Positions 11,928-24,344 are shown, counted from the stretch's first letter. The stretch is 64,000 nt of DNA from Bombyx mori (GCF_030269925.1 NC_085112.1:6201501-6265500); one strand, 5' to 3'. Program-made: numbers and translations. The notes: a model not told the origin generated them from the sequence alone.

Positions 11928-12200
11928 GACGACCGTCTGGTGTAGTGGTAAGTGACATGGTCACTACACAAGGGGGTCGCGGGTTCGAATCCCGCCAAGG
12001 GAAGATATTTGTATGATAAATACAAATGTCTTTTCCAGGGTTATGGATGTATATTAAATATATGTATGTGTATAATAAAAATCTTACATTTATTTCCGTT
12101 ATCTGGTACCTGTAACACAAGTTCTCTACGAACTTATCACGGGACCAGTTAACGTGGCGTGATTGTTAGTAAATATTTATTTATTATTTATTTATTTATT
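11928..12200 (+). repeat. Second tRNA-derived SINE (not Bm1)
   Basis: The tRNA-like head has box A-like TGTAGTGGTAAGTGACATGG and box B GGGTTCGAATCCC (11980-11992). A body with no Bm1 similarity follows, with GTGTATAATAAAAATCTTACA and CACGGGACCAGTTAACGTGG, and then an (ATTT)n tail. It is a separate lepidopteran SINE family. Its tRNA of origin was not identified, and it is not an active tRNA gene because the clover-leaf stem pairing is lost. Confidence 0.75.
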
Positions 12201-13720
12201 ATATAAGTATTACATGTAAAAATAAAACGCTCAATCATAATACACACTATTTTACAAATCTATAGCTACCATTGTGATTAAAGTAAAAATCTATTCAGTT
12301 CACCATTCAGTTCACTATCAAAAATTCGATAATTAATTATTACTTTGTGGTAAAGTATTTTTATTTTGATTTGTCTGGCGAACTATTTAGAAACAAGATA
12401 TTTAATGTAGAACAACTTGCATTTTTTTGTATTGCGAATACTGGAGATACCATTCTTCAGTTCAGATTCAAGTAGTATCCTCTGTCAGCCTATTTCAAAT
12501 AACTGCGCTGTTCCATAGCGATACGGTATTACAAAGCTCGTATAAATGTATTCAACAAGCAAAATAAACATATAATATACATATAATTGTCACGGTGACA
12601 TATATACATAATACTGCGAAATTATGATGACTAGTTCGCAGGTCAGGTGTGAATTATAATGAGATTAGGAATTTTCCTCATCTTGTTTAATAATCTGTGG
12701 CTTAGGTGGATAATAATTATTACCTTGAGTATTTTATTCTTAAACACTTTAGTGATGCATATTATATACCTTTGCAAATTAAACATATCCGTTTGATTGT
12801 TAACCATTGAAAATTCAAGTCACAAAATATGTTTTTTATAATAGTATGACAATATTTAGCGCACACAACGCCATCTGTAAATTAAATTAATAACCAAATT
12901 TTGTTAACATTTGAATATAATATTTTTTTATTAGTATGAGGTTTATTTTTGATTGTAAAAATATTTTGTTGCCACCACATCTACGTTATTACCATCGTCA
13001 GATAAAATTTAAGTTTTAAGTACAGTAGAAAAATGTCAATCAAAAATAATTCTACGTTAGACAGTGGTGTGAAATTGTAAATTTACATTTGATGTATCGA
13101 TAGATATGTACAGAAGATTCAACTAAAAAAAAAAACGAATACAAACAGAAACTGTATTAGGCAGGTATAATTGTGTTTGCCTGGTAAACCGTAATATGAT
13201 ATAGCCGACCGTTATGCCCTCCACGTACTAGCGAAAAAGTTTCTGCTGAAGAATCATTCGCAAGCTTCTACCAATTTAGCGAGGTGTTCGTGAATGAGAA
13301 AATGATGCCTCGTTTAAAATACCAGTTAATATTTTAAAGCACTAAGTTTTATCGAGATCTTGATTTCCGGTCAGATAATTATGTGGCAATAATGTTTTCA
13401 GCTAAACTACTAGCTTATTAATAAGATTAACCGCAAAAGAAGCTGTTTCTTTCTGACCTGAAATTAGAAAAGGCAACCGAAAGCCCGGCGTGACCAACTA
13501 GAACCAGATCTCGCAAACCATATTCTGATTATAAAACCATAGAACCATAAAACCGTAAGTAAACCATAAAACAGGCAGTATCCTTAATTACTAGTTCTGA
13601 TACTTTTTTTGTCTTTATTCAGCGATTTTCTTTTTAGTTTTACTGGTGATAGGAGTATTTTAAGGCTTTAGAGGAAGAGTTGGACCTAAGAAGAAATTGA
13701 TGGATTTCGTGAAAGACGGC
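12201..13720. other. AT-rich intergenic DNA
   Basis: No repeat or gene recognised. A CTCF-like core CGCCATCT lies at 12869-12876 (minus). A small degenerate tandem of CCATAAAA-like units lies at 13537-13571, with exact CCATAAAA at 13545-13552 and 13564-13571. In reverse this is TTTTATGG, an Abd-B-like site. Confidence 0.45.
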
Positions 13721-13949
13721 TTACTGGTGGTAGAACCTCTTGTGAATCCGCACGGGTAGGTACCACCACCACCACACCACCGCAGGTTTCGGTTTGAAGG
13801 GCGGGGCAGCAGTTGTAACTATACTGATACCTTAGAACTTTTATCTCAAAGTGGGTGGCGTATTTAAGTTGTAGATGTCTATGGGCTCCAGTAACCATTT
13901 AACACCAGATGGGCTATGAGCTTGTCCACCCATCTAAGCAATAAAAAAA
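13721..13949 (+). repeat. Bm1 SINE, 5'-truncated
   Basis: Only the body is present, from TTACTGGTGGTAGAACC to AATAAAAAAA. There is an internal expansion of CCACCACCAC near 13765 and loss of the GCCGTGAAGCAG segment. Confidence 0.9.
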
Positions 13950-14062
13950 CGATATGTGTAAGACGGGAGTGAGCGAAGAAACGGTATATGAGAGAGGAGT
14001 ATGGAAGAGAAAACATGTTGCGCCGCCCCCAGGTGACTGGGAGAAGGGCAGGAAAATGATGA
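13950..14062 (+). repeat. Probable LINE 3' tail with (GAT)n
   Basis: Reads as a possible LINE C-terminus (VWKRKH, then GDWEKGRK) ending in ATGATGATGATG, directly after the Bm1 tail. Only weakly supported. Confidence 0.3.
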
Positions 14063-14219
14063 TGATGAGGAGTAAGACCGCACGGATGCAGACCAACACC
14101 ATTCCTATATTTTTTTGAAGCATTTGCGTGTTCCGATCCAGATCTGTTAGTTATATCATATTCACGTGAACCCGCTATGTGAAGTGGGGAAAGTATCTGT
14201 TGATTAACGATATATTTGC

Positions 14220-14440
14220 AGGAAATTTTACGTGAGGCAGTGCGTATTATAATCCCACACGAGGAGATACTACCATCCTGGTATTATGCCTTTGGCAATG
14301 CAGTCATGCGTTCAGATTTGAATGACAATACAAATACAATTGAGACGCCTATCTTATGTCTCCAGTTGGTCGACATTGAATCTATGGTATCGATGAGCTC
14401 CGAAAACAAATATATACCAGACGAAAAATGTGTTCGTCGA
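14220..14440 (+). repeat. Decayed Bm1 SINE
   Basis: The order of Bm1 landmarks survives: ACTACCATCCTG, then GCAGTCATGCGTTCAGATTTGAA, TTGAGACGCCTATCTTATGTCTC and CTATGG-ATGAGCTCC. A 126-codon open frame (14216-14596) runs over this copy and the next repeat. It is a by-product, not a gene. Confidence 0.7.
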
Positions 14441-14467
14441 TCAATTAAAAAAATCGTACTTTTAAAG

Positions 14468-14575
14468 GGGTTTTTTTTCCTACCTATGCTGATAGCCTTG
14501 AGAGGGTATATCAGCTTCTCCATGATGTGTAGGACACTGGTGAGCTCACGGCAAGGAGAAGCCAATATAAAGATG
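14468..14575 (-). repeat. Fragment of the BMC1-like LINE tail
   Basis: The T-run at 14468-14478 is the A tail of a minus-strand copy. It is followed by CCTACCTATGCTGATAGCC, the inverted 3' end of the family also seen at 14840-15018 on the plus strand. Confidence 0.55.
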
Positions 14576-14839
14576 ATTACTGAACTACATATTTAACAAA
14601 AAACATATTACACAATAAAACATTCGTAAAACAAACAAACGGTGCAATACAGACGTGCGCTGCGGTCCGTGAAACTACCATTCGGTACATTAAGCGGGAA
14701 TATCTCCACGCGTTTTCGTAAAGATACTGACCGCTATTCGATGAGATCAAAGATTCTTACGTAGTATTGTTGTTTATGTAATTGAAAAATTTAACCTTAA
14801 GATGAAGTCCCCTAACTAATTATCCTGCTGAATTTTTTG

Positions 14840-15018
14840 CCGTATCTTCTCAATGGGTAGCGATTCCGATCAGGTGGAAGATTCGGCGAGGCACTACTCT
14901 TGCTGGAGCAGATATTTGTAAAGACTCACAGGTTGAGCCCCGTGAGCTCGCCTACGCGTACCTACAGTGAAGTTAGTATAGCCCCTTGAGGCACTAACAG
15001 TAGGTAGGATAGAAAAAA
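14840..15018 (+). repeat. BMC1-like LINE tail, plus copy with A-rich end
   Basis: Shares ATCTTCTCAATGGGTAGCG, GCACTACTCTTGCTGG and GAGCCCCGTGAGCTCGCC with the copy at 8340-8625. It ends GGTAGGTAGGATAG plus a short A run. With the minus-strand piece at 14468 it makes an outward-facing inverted pair. Confidence 0.65.
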
Positions 15019-16229
15019 GAAGATAATCATTTGATACTAGAAGATACAAACAAACCTTGATCTCACTCCTAATGATAAACCTAACGATTTATAGTACGAT
15101 TATTTTTTGAAATTTACATCACTTGTATTTGTGTTCATCGGGATTAATTTGTACGGCCTGGCAAGAAGCGATGACGAGAACCCATTGACGTGGGACAGCA
15201 TAAGCAACACTATCAGACTCTGAGACATGAAGTCGAATTATCAATTGTATTGCATCACGATTCACAGGTGCCTTAACATCGGAATAAATGATGGCTTTGG
15301 GACGTAAAGTAAATACATAGGTAGAATGATATGTTGGTTTCTTTCCGTACATATTAAATGGATTCAAATGGTAGTGATGCATTTAGTGAAAGTATAAAAA
15401 ACAATTTTGGTTGTCACGGTAACCAAAATGATTTGAAATGGACGATTTCTCAGCAATTCTGAAATAGCAGATGTTATTATCTTCTACTTTTGCGGCTTAA
15501 TCTCGCCTTGTGTATAAAATTACATACATACTTACAAAATTACATTCTTGAGTAAAAATTGAACAAAATTAAGAGTATTTGGAATTTTGTCACTAGCTTG
15601 TGAAAATAAGTAAAATTCGTTTCGACCAAAACGTAACGACCAATAGTTTTTAATTCAATTTTCAATCGGTAACAAAGTTTCTCATCATGTGCTATATACT
15701 AAATTTTGAATTAATTACATGCATGAGTTTGTGTGTTGCATATTTTATAATGTTCCTTTATTGTATAGAATTAAATTTGATATTTAAATTCTACCTGTCT
15801 TTTTTGTTACATAGATTATAATAAGCTTACTATAGAAATTAATCTGTCACAATACTCTCTAAAACGTTCTTGGTTGAATGGCATATTGTCTATGGCATTA
15901 ATTCTGCCATTTTACTCATCGTGCTTGAGTTTAATAAAATTTATCAAACTACTACAGCTACTTCATAAATTTTAATCATCACTGAAACAAAACACATCAA
16001 TTAAAAACTCTATTCAAATGGTAATTACACATAATTAGTCACAGATATATTTCTCATTAATTCTTTCCAACTTTTTACTCTTCAAAAACAATTGCTTTTT
16101 TCTATATTTTTTCATTTAGGTAACTTACACTAAATGTTCTAGACTGAAACGTTCGAAAACATAATTTTACTAAATAAACACACAAAACAAGTCCACAAAG
16201 AAAGTTATTGCTTCATGTAGGGCTGGCCG

Positions 16230-16400
16230 CAGGGGAAATTTAACTATGTCCATCGTTATATTTGCATGGATGCTGACCCTTCCATCTATCGGCGTTAATA
16301 TCTCCCCATTCAAATGATATTTGCATCTAATTGTAAGCCATTGTTGTCATGGGAACCGAAGCATGTGAATATGCTTTCCAAGTACATGAATGTGTAAGCA
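16230..16400. promoter_or_regulatory. Paired POU octamers with SOX site (candidate enhancer)
   Basis: Two perfect octamers ATTTGCAT at 16260-16267 and 16319-16326, in the same orientation and 59 bases apart. A SOX-type CCATTGTT follows at 16338-16345, 12 bases after the second octamer. Octamers are bound by POU factors (Vvl, Nubbin in flies). The activity is inferred. Confidence 0.4.
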
Positions 16401-16929
16401 TAACATAATAACTGTTTCTTTTCTGTTATAGAAGAGTGCTTTCGGGTAAAAATACGACTATAATTCGAAGATTTGATTACTTCTTGGTAAGTATTTAATA
16501 GTTGGTAGTTGCTGAAAACTCAAAGCTGAGTTACGGTTGCTCTTTTTAAATACAATTTAAATTGTGGATTTTGTTGTAATACAGTGTAGATGAAGAATAA
16601 AGAATTTGTCTATATTAAAAGAATCTGTTTTATTTTAATAACAAAAGCGTTCAAGAATAAAAGTAGCCTATCAATTGTAATTATAATCGTAAATTTTAAT
16701 TAAAATTGGGGAATTGCCTAATTTTAAGTTTAATGATTTCTAATCATATCATGATCATTTGTAACGGGAAGCAATCTTGCATTTCTATTTGAATTATGGT
16801 AGAGGTAATTTTAATGTGATTAAAATCTCATGTTTGAAGGCGGACGTTGGTGAGACACCAGCGGATGAATTATTTTTATCTCTACAGTTAAAAATAATTC
16901 ACACAACAGTATATCGTTCGATTATGGAA

Positions 16930-17170
16930 AAATTGAAGATACCCTAAAGGCACGGTCCACGATGGCGGCCGAGAGGCCCAAACGCGTAACTTCCGTTTTC
17001 CGCGGCATTGGGCACAATTTGAAATATTTTACTGCTGTTGTAACGACTTGATGGCGCTGCCGAGGGCCACTTATATATCTCTTTTATCTTTTGTTGGCCC
17101 TCGCCCCTTTTGCCCTCTGTGCCGGATAAAACTCTCCACTACGGAGGGAGTTTTTTTTTAACTCAATAGC
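16930..17170. promoter_or_regulatory. GC-rich island with two PHO-type cores and a terminal hairpin
   Basis: GATGGCGGCC (16961-16970) and GATGGCGCTGCC (17050-17061) both contain the PHO/YY1 core in reverse. The second resembles a CTCF core. The island ends in an imperfect stem AACTCTC...GGGAGTT followed by nine T's at about 17152-17160. That end could also be read as a Pol III stop; no box A/B was found to support that. Confidence 0.35.
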
Positions 17171-19129
17171 CGATGGATAGCAAAAAGGCTTATTTTTTGG
17201 CTGTAACATTCAATATTTTTTGCGTCAAATAACAGAGAAAATTACCTATCTTTCTGTTTAATGTGTAGCTTTAAAACACGTACATACACGTACGTACAGC
17301 CTTTGATTCAACGTAGTTCTACATTTATTTAAAACTATAACATTAATCACTCATGCAATTTATGGTGCCCTAAACATCAACGTTGAGTCAATACTTGTTA
17401 ACATGAAGCCTAATTTGTTAACTTATGGCAATCAAGCTACTACAAATTGTTCTGCTAAGTGTCGTAGTTTTCTCAAACACATCCACTTATATATCACTAA
17501 GAACAACTGCAGCATTGGAACGCCTTCATAAACCTATCGGTCGTACTCATAAATCTGAAGGGCGGAATGGCTAAATCAAGACTTTATCTGTAATGCGATC
17601 ACAGTCCCGAGACGTGTTTTATTGTTGAGCCTCGTGAACAACTGCTTGTATTTACTCTCTTTGTTTTAGTCCTTCGAGATTCTGTTTTGGTATATTGCAT
17701 GGATTAAGTTGTACTAGTTTCGTGTCTCGATAGCGCCAATACAGTTTCCATGATGCATTCAATTTGCATCCGAATTAACTGCTTCGGTATATGCGTATAA
17801 CTTGAAACCATCGTCATCAATTAATGTATAGTTAGAAGTTTACAGAATGTAGAATTGTCGAAATTGATTTGTGTACTTAATTGATTGAAATTAAACCCAC
17901 AATATTACGAAAACGAATAATATGAAGATTTTACTTTAATATTTTGAATGATGAATAGCTTATTTAAAAAAACTAAATTTATTGTAAACTAATTAAAATA
18001 TAAAAATAGAACAGCAACTGTGTTAGCCTATCGAAAATCTCGATAAATTATGTATTTGGGTAAATAGGTCAATATCGTCTAAAATCCATTAAGTGAATAT
18101 CGAGAAAATGTCCTTCCATCCTTTCAGCGTTCATTTAGAATTCATGAGCGGTGCGATCTTATTAAATATGCATTTGCTCAAGTTATTAACATGTCGTAAG
18201 ACTAGTTTATTGCACACCAAGCTTCTACTGGTTACTGTTATTTATCGCTAATATATTCATTGTAACATACGTCTTTCCCATAATATTAAAATGTCTTATA
18301 TAAATAACAAAGCAGCGACTAGCCCGAACACATAACTTAAGTCGAACAAAACGATAATTCAGACAAAAAACAAAATATGGCAGTGCGTGCTTTTTTATTT
18401 ATTTTTTTATTTTCGGTAACGTCTTGATTAAGTAGGGACCACCTGCCCGGGTCCGCTCCTTTGGGACTACCATAAATAAGTCATGAAAAAATATTAATGG
18501 CCGTATAAAGATTATGTTGAAATTCAAGTATAGCTCGATGGCTGTTTAGTTGTCATGTATTGAACAAGTTACTCAGAAATATTCTTTTGTTTTTGCCGCT
18601 ATACTATTCAAAAAACTTTTTGTTAGACCTTGTTAGGAATCAAGATTGTTAGAAAGGACTAATGATCAGTCGGTGCTAATATTATTATGAAATGTTAACA
18701 AAATAATATGCATAGTTCAATTTAAAGATACCTATCTCATTAGAATCAACATAAAAATATAAGCATAGTTTTCAACGAAATTCACATCAAAGTAAAGCTT
18801 AGTTAGTAGTATCGTAATAGTGATAAAGTTTATTTTCTAATTCAATATGACAGCAAATGCATATTTACTAAATGTAAATAATTCTCTTTAATTAATTTCA
18901 TCTTAATTGCTTATACATACTTTGTAAATCTATTTAAAATGATGAACATTAAGATGCCATCTAACATTAAGTGAACTCTGTCGGTCTCCACAAAGGCCAT
19001 TAATAAATAATACGGTGCAAAATCACATTATACGCACAAAAAAATAAGGTTTTGTGTTGATTTTTTGCGTTCTTATTGTGGTACATTTTAAACTATCCCA
19101 AACCGTAACACACTTCAGGTAAATAACTA

Positions 19130-19760
19130 CAAAAATGGCTTCCCTCGCTTTTAAATCATGGCGGACACATTCTTTATATCTAATCGAAAATTTATTGTTC
19201 TGAGGCTCGCATCGGTACGAATTAACAATGAACAAGATATTATTACACTTCGGGATATATTCATGAGTTAAATCACGTTTGTATTGTATACGAGAACTTT
19301 TATGGGCGCCATGAGCGGTAATGAAGCGGTTTCCACTACCGCACAATGGCGCGGATGTCGTTGTAAATTGATTTTTATATTTTGTTTGACGTAAATGATT
19401 GACATGAGAGCAGTTTTAGAGCAAGGGAAACGATCTGCTCGATGGCTTTATGTTGGCGATGACAGTTCAGTGCGTTAACTTTGTTGTGGGCTATTCGGGA
19501 AATTTTATGACTCATTTGTCGAGGTCGAATACTAAAAGCGACTGTAGAGGTGTGTGGGGCTCCGAGTACTTTAGTTATCAATATTATGATACTCTGATAG
19601 AAAGATAACAATATGTAATTATTTGTTATTACTGTTTTATGAAAAAATGAAGGTCACAGGCACGTTTTAAATTAAATAAAAAATCTTTTTGTATTTGTTA
19701 CGTCGGCTGGAAGTCATTTGTATAGGCCACCTACTATTAAGTACTTACCGCCGCCATCAT
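19130..19760. promoter_or_regulatory. Cluster of PHO cores (candidate Polycomb response element)
   Basis: GCCAT on either strand occurs at 19135-19139, 19158-19162, 19308-19312, 19346-19350, 19442-19446 and 19753-19757. The 19308 site directly follows TTTTATGG (19298-19305). Five in about 310 bases is several times chance. GAGA sites are not evident, which weakens the call. Confidence 0.4.
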
Positions 19761-20559
19761 GAAACATGATGTCGAAAAGTCAATTATATTGCAGAGTATT
19801 AAGCTCCTTGAAACCGAAAAATATGTTTGCGATTGAAACAGGTTTATAGGTAAAAGGAATATTAAGATGGCTTAGACGGCTTGGAAATCTAGAAATTTCT
19901 TAAATAAAAATTTACATTCATTTCGGTTACCAAAAACCAAAAAGTCACTGTTTGAATTTAAGCTGGCAAACCGGTGTCATAATTTTGAACTGTTGTCATT
20001 TCTACGACAAATTTAATAAAGAAAACCTTATAGGTATATATACATATAAGCAGTTCCATCATTTAGTTAATCGTAATATAATAAAAGCATCCGACAGCCT
20101 TTGGATAAAATCGTTTGCAGCATCTCTCTGAAATGAAAAAATGTCATAGTGGACACTGTCATGAAATTGTTTGACCTCTCTGTCAAATAGACTATCACGA
20201 ACCAGTATAAGGTCAGCATTATTAATTCCTATAATTATGTCTTCAAATTATTTTTCGTATTATTTAATTAGGTATTCCATTCATTTTTGTTAAGACTATC
20301 AATACTAGAACCTACCAATTTCAAGATCGGTGACATCAGGCTGGCGACTAGTCCAAATTATAAGCCAAATTGAAATCAATATGAATACAAGTTGTGTTTA
20401 GCCCAATTAATGAAATTATTTACCTGAAAAGCGAGTTTTTTGTAAATAACGAAAATAATCAATAACTTTATATCGTCGTTTCTTTGGCTATATACATATT
20501 CACATATATTATTATTTATTTTTATAATTATAAATCGAATGTAGAAGTTGTGAGAAGCA

Positions 20560-20730
20560 AATGTTTTATGAGAGCTCTAGCGACGTTAGAAGCTGGGTTG
20601 CGATCGCTTCGAAGGCTTTCACGCTAAAACATTAGTCTTTCAGAAAGCGCCGCCCAGGCTCCACGCCTCTCTCCCATTGGCTGTACGGAACCCGCCCAGA
20701 AACACCTACAATTATATTTATAATGCACAC
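20560..20730. promoter_or_regulatory. GC-rich module with GAGA, CCAAT and Sp/KLF-type motifs
   Basis: CGCCCAGG, CTCTCTC (20667-20673), inverted CCAAT box (ATTGG at 20676-20680) and CCGCCCA stand within about 60 bases. An AT-rich ATATTTATAATGC follows about 15 bases later. The arrangement is promoter-like, but no exon was found next to it on either strand. Confidence 0.4.
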
Positions 20731-21385
20731 GCTGAAATAATTTACATTTTAGCTGAATTTGCGACCGTTCTGGGTAATTGAAAATTTGTTGTATTGACCC
20801 CCAAAACTGCCTCGGGATGAGGTTTGGAAAGTTAAAATGATTGGTTTCGTTTTTGGTCTTGTTTCGTTTTTTAATAGAATTTTTATTTTATCAACTAAGC
20901 AGATACAATGAAACAAACCATACACATGCACTTAACATCGTTCTTGCTTACTTATAGAAGTGAAAGAGCATCGACGTGAACTTGTTTTTAGTATAAGAGT
21001 CGACTTAGAATTTCATTCCAATTTGAAACAAAATTTCCATTGCATTTTTTTTTTCAAATAAAAATACCAACAAGATTAATAATAAATTATCGCTTTTTGT
21101 TGTCCCTGTACACCTTAGAATTACCTTAAACATACATGTTTAATACAATAACATTTTTCTTAGTAATCTTCATAATATAAATAATAATAATTACCTTCAT
21201 AATATTATCTCACATAAAATTTAGGGACATGAAAAATTTGTAAACATAACTGCTTGGCAATCATATATCAGCAAAGTGTAAGAGAAATTTAGCAAATTAA
21301 AACCGGTATAGATACCTACACAAAATCTTCTAAGCAAATTACAATATCATTCAAAACTTAGCTATTTTTCAACCGTGCACATGGT

Positions 21386-21450
21386 CATACGAGCTCTTGG
21401 CCCATCTGGTGAGCGGTTACCGACCTACAGGCCTATAGGCATCACTTAAC
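21386..21450 (-). repeat. Decayed Bm1 fragment
   Basis: Minus-strand match to the Bm1 3' body: CGAGCTCTTGGCCCATCTGG, then GCGGTTACCG and CTATAGGCATC. Only this piece survives. Confidence 0.5.
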
Positions 21451-21969
21451 AGCTTAATCGGAATGTATATAAAAGGCTGTACGATTCTCAGCTAGCGTCC
21501 GGCAGATTGATGGTTCGTAGATAGCAAGCACCGCAGCAGATAAACAAACCGCTCAATACTAATAAAGTTACTGCACTTTAATTGGCTCCGAGATATAGAT
21601 TTTAATTGGTCGTAAATTGGATAAAGGCCCTTAATGGTCCGTGTATTCATCCAGTGCACAAATCTTACGTTGGAATTAAGATTCTTCTTTAACTTAATAA
21701 AAATGTCGTTGCGTACAACGTCCTGTTGTAGAGATGTTCATTGAATATTTTTTTATAATAAAAATAAGGATTAACATAAACTAGCCTGTACGTATTATTA
21801 AAGTAAATTAAAATATAGATACTTCGTAGCCATTGTTCTAGATTTTCGAAGTGGAAGCGCGCAATTTACAAAATTAGTATATAGCCGTCATAATAAACAG
21901 TCATCGTGATTTATAGGTTAAGATAGGTGTACTCATATCAAACAATTTCACTACGCCGGTATTAGTATC

Positions 21970-22425
21970 ATTCAGGCGGGCACCAATTTTTCTAAGGAAA
22001 TAAGCGCATAACATATGCTCACGAATAACTTCCGTCATGATGGGATAAGATTATCTAGTAAAATTGAAATTATAGTTTTTTTTCTGTTTGAAGGTAAGAC
22101 GGATTACTGGTGGCCCGGAGACTTGTCCAGCCTCACCAGAACAGATGGGCGAGCGTGCGCTCAGCCAGAAGGGAAACTTAAAGCCAACGAGCAAGCAAAA
22201 TTAGATTTTGCTAGTGGCTAAATCGTATGGTCAATACGCAGATAGCTATTGTGCCTGTTCTTACCACTGAGCAATCATACGACCCGGTTTGAAAGATCGA
22301 CAACTGTCATATAATACAATTAGCACTACGAGCTGATGTCTCGTGGTGGGTATTCGTCTAGTGCTTTTTTTTTTTGAGCTCCTGTAACTACTTAACCTCA
22401 TTTAGGCCGTGCACAAATAAAAAAC
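21970..22425 (+). repeat. Decayed Bm1 SINE, near full length
   Basis: GGCGGGCACCAATTTTTCTAA and a damaged middle are followed by TTACTGGTGG (22104) and, near the end, TCTCGTGGTGGGTATTC and CTCCTGTAACTACTTAACC. The spacing matches a whole Bm1 with a replaced centre. The 68-codon frame at 22015-22221 belongs to it. Confidence 0.6.
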
Positions 22426-23417
22426 AAAAACTGTTTTTAATCGAAAGCTTGTTCGCACATATTATGGTGTAATAAAAAAAAAGCATTCAACCGGAAATTT
22501 AGAATTGTGTTAGCAACGTTTTGCTTGACAAAGTTTAGCAATTCTCTATTATGTGTAGTTTCCATAAATTATATGAAGTTTGGAAACCAGTTCATGATTA
22601 CTAATATACAGCGTGATTCACTGAATATAACAGATACAATTTTATCATTAATATATTTTGCGAATGTTCATTTTACGTTTATAAATTAATTCAGAAAAAT
22701 TCCTTTTTTATTCCAAATTAACCTTTCAATGTACATATTATCTATATATCAGCAAAAAAATGTATGAACACAATCTAATACAAAGATAGAAGAAATAAAA
22801 TTATTTAAAAACCCTATTTTGTTCATTATGAGAATACCTATAGCTCTTATAATGAAATTCATCAGTAGAGTTTGGTTTTATGAAGAAAGTTAATCAATTA
22901 GGTTTTTCATAAAAAATAATCTCCTTGTTCTTTACTGATAAACCTAATTTGGACTGGATTAGGTACTCAATTACGTAATTTGTAGTCATATTTTATACAT
23001 GCCACTTAATGCATACTGTATCCTAACTAATATCCGCTTTTTAAATAGGAATGTCAAAGTTACGTTGTATATATTAATTAATATGGCATTACAGCAGTGA
23101 TTCACGTCGTCGTGAAAGAAGTAAGAAACTATGTTTTTTCAACGCGTTATCTCAAGTTCGTTATTTAAACATTGATATCACGTAGTAATAGTAATTGACT
23201 AGGCATTGACATTCATTTTATTTTTATTGAAACAAAATAAAAAATAGAGGTTTATATATTAGATAATCAGTTTATATTACTAAAGTAGATGGCATACTGA
23301 ATTGAAGCGGTTGTTGGCACTACCCTAAGTGCTGATATTACTCTAATTATTTTAATCAGCTTAATTTAGCCATGGGATCGATCGGCTTTGTAATAGAAAA
23401 AAAAATACGGCAATGTT
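22426..23417. other. AT-rich intergenic DNA, no gene seen
   Basis: Strongly AT-rich with no repeat or coding exon recognised. Confidence 0.6.
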
Positions 23418-23663
23418 ATTACTGGTGGTAGGACCTCTTGTGAGTCCGCATGGGTAGGTACCACCACCCTGCCTATTTCTGCCGTGAAGCAGTAATGCGT
23501 TTCGGTTTTAAGGGTGGGGCAGCCGTTGTAACTATACTGAGACCTTAGAACTTATATCTCAAGGTGGGTAGCGCAGTTACGTTGTAGATGTCTATGGGCT
23601 CCAGTAACCACTTAACACCACGTGGGCTGTGAGCTCGTCCACCCAATTAAGCCATAAAAAAAA
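23418..23663 (+). repeat. Bm1 SINE, 5'-truncated
   Basis: The body is intact from TTACTGGTGGTAGGACC to GCCATAAAAAAAA, with only scattered changes from the consensus. It is one of the younger copies in the window. Confidence 0.92.
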
Positions 23664-24344
23664 CTTGTTTTTACTTGTATAACTGCAGTACAATACGACA
23701 AATTGGAAATAGAAAGTTGGCGGAGAAACACTTTCACAAAACGCAATGGTAGGCATAGTAACCAAACAAATACTAATAAATCTGATACAAATCACACACG
23801 CTCCAAACTAGGATTCTCTGACTCCCTGTACCCTTAAGTCTGTTAGATTTATAGATTTCAAATCATGTTACATATTAACTAAACAACAAGACACTTGTTC
23901 ATCACGCATGTCATCTTAAATAATGAGTAAATTCGCTGTTGAGACTATGTTCCAACATTTAAGTTATCATCAACAAAAAGTGATCGAAGGCCAGAGAAAT
24001 TAGAAGTAGAGAGGGAAAAACGTCAAATGGACTGTAATTTCAAAACAATGTTTTAACGTATCTATTTCAGTGGATAACGTCACTGGCTATCTGATGTGAC
24101 ATGACTACTTTGCCACAGAAATAGACAGGCTGGTGGCAGTAGCCACTCCGATATCTACACAATACGCCGTACCTTATTATATTATTCTATTACTGGTATA
24201 ACGATGATGTAATGGCCAACAGGAGAATTTGAGGCCTAATTGCTCACGTTATAATAAAGTAATACCTATATATTCAGTAATATTATCCCAAGCCTAAAAT
24301 GTTTCAGCAAAGTTTTCGAACAAATGGCAGGAAATTATTATTAA
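23664..24344. other. Intergenic DNA, no gene seen
   Basis: No repeat or motif cluster recognised. The minus-strand open frame 23795-23592 overlaps the Bm1 end and is not a gene. Confidence 0.5.

Larger units (their letters stand above)
15019..21380. other. Long repeat-poor non-coding block
   Basis: About 6.3 kb without a recognisable Bm1, LINE or other dispersed repeat, in a window where repeats otherwise appear every 1-3 kb. It holds the modules listed separately at 16.2-16.4, 16.93-17.17, 19.13-19.76 and 20.56-20.73 kb. Open stretches such as minus 19346-19023 (107 codons) show no recognisable protein. Confidence 0.5.

Noticed and set aside
11931..12000. Possible functional tRNA gene
   Set aside because: Box A and B are present, but acceptor and anticodon stems do not pair and a SINE body and tail follow.
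14216..14596. 126-codon open frame on the plus strand
   Set aside because: It runs across a decayed Bm1 and a BMC1-like tail; the peptide is a chance reading of repeats.
19023..19346. 107-codon minus-strand open frame
   Set aside because: No domain, splice signal or start context; it overlaps the PHO-core cluster and looks like non-coding DNA.
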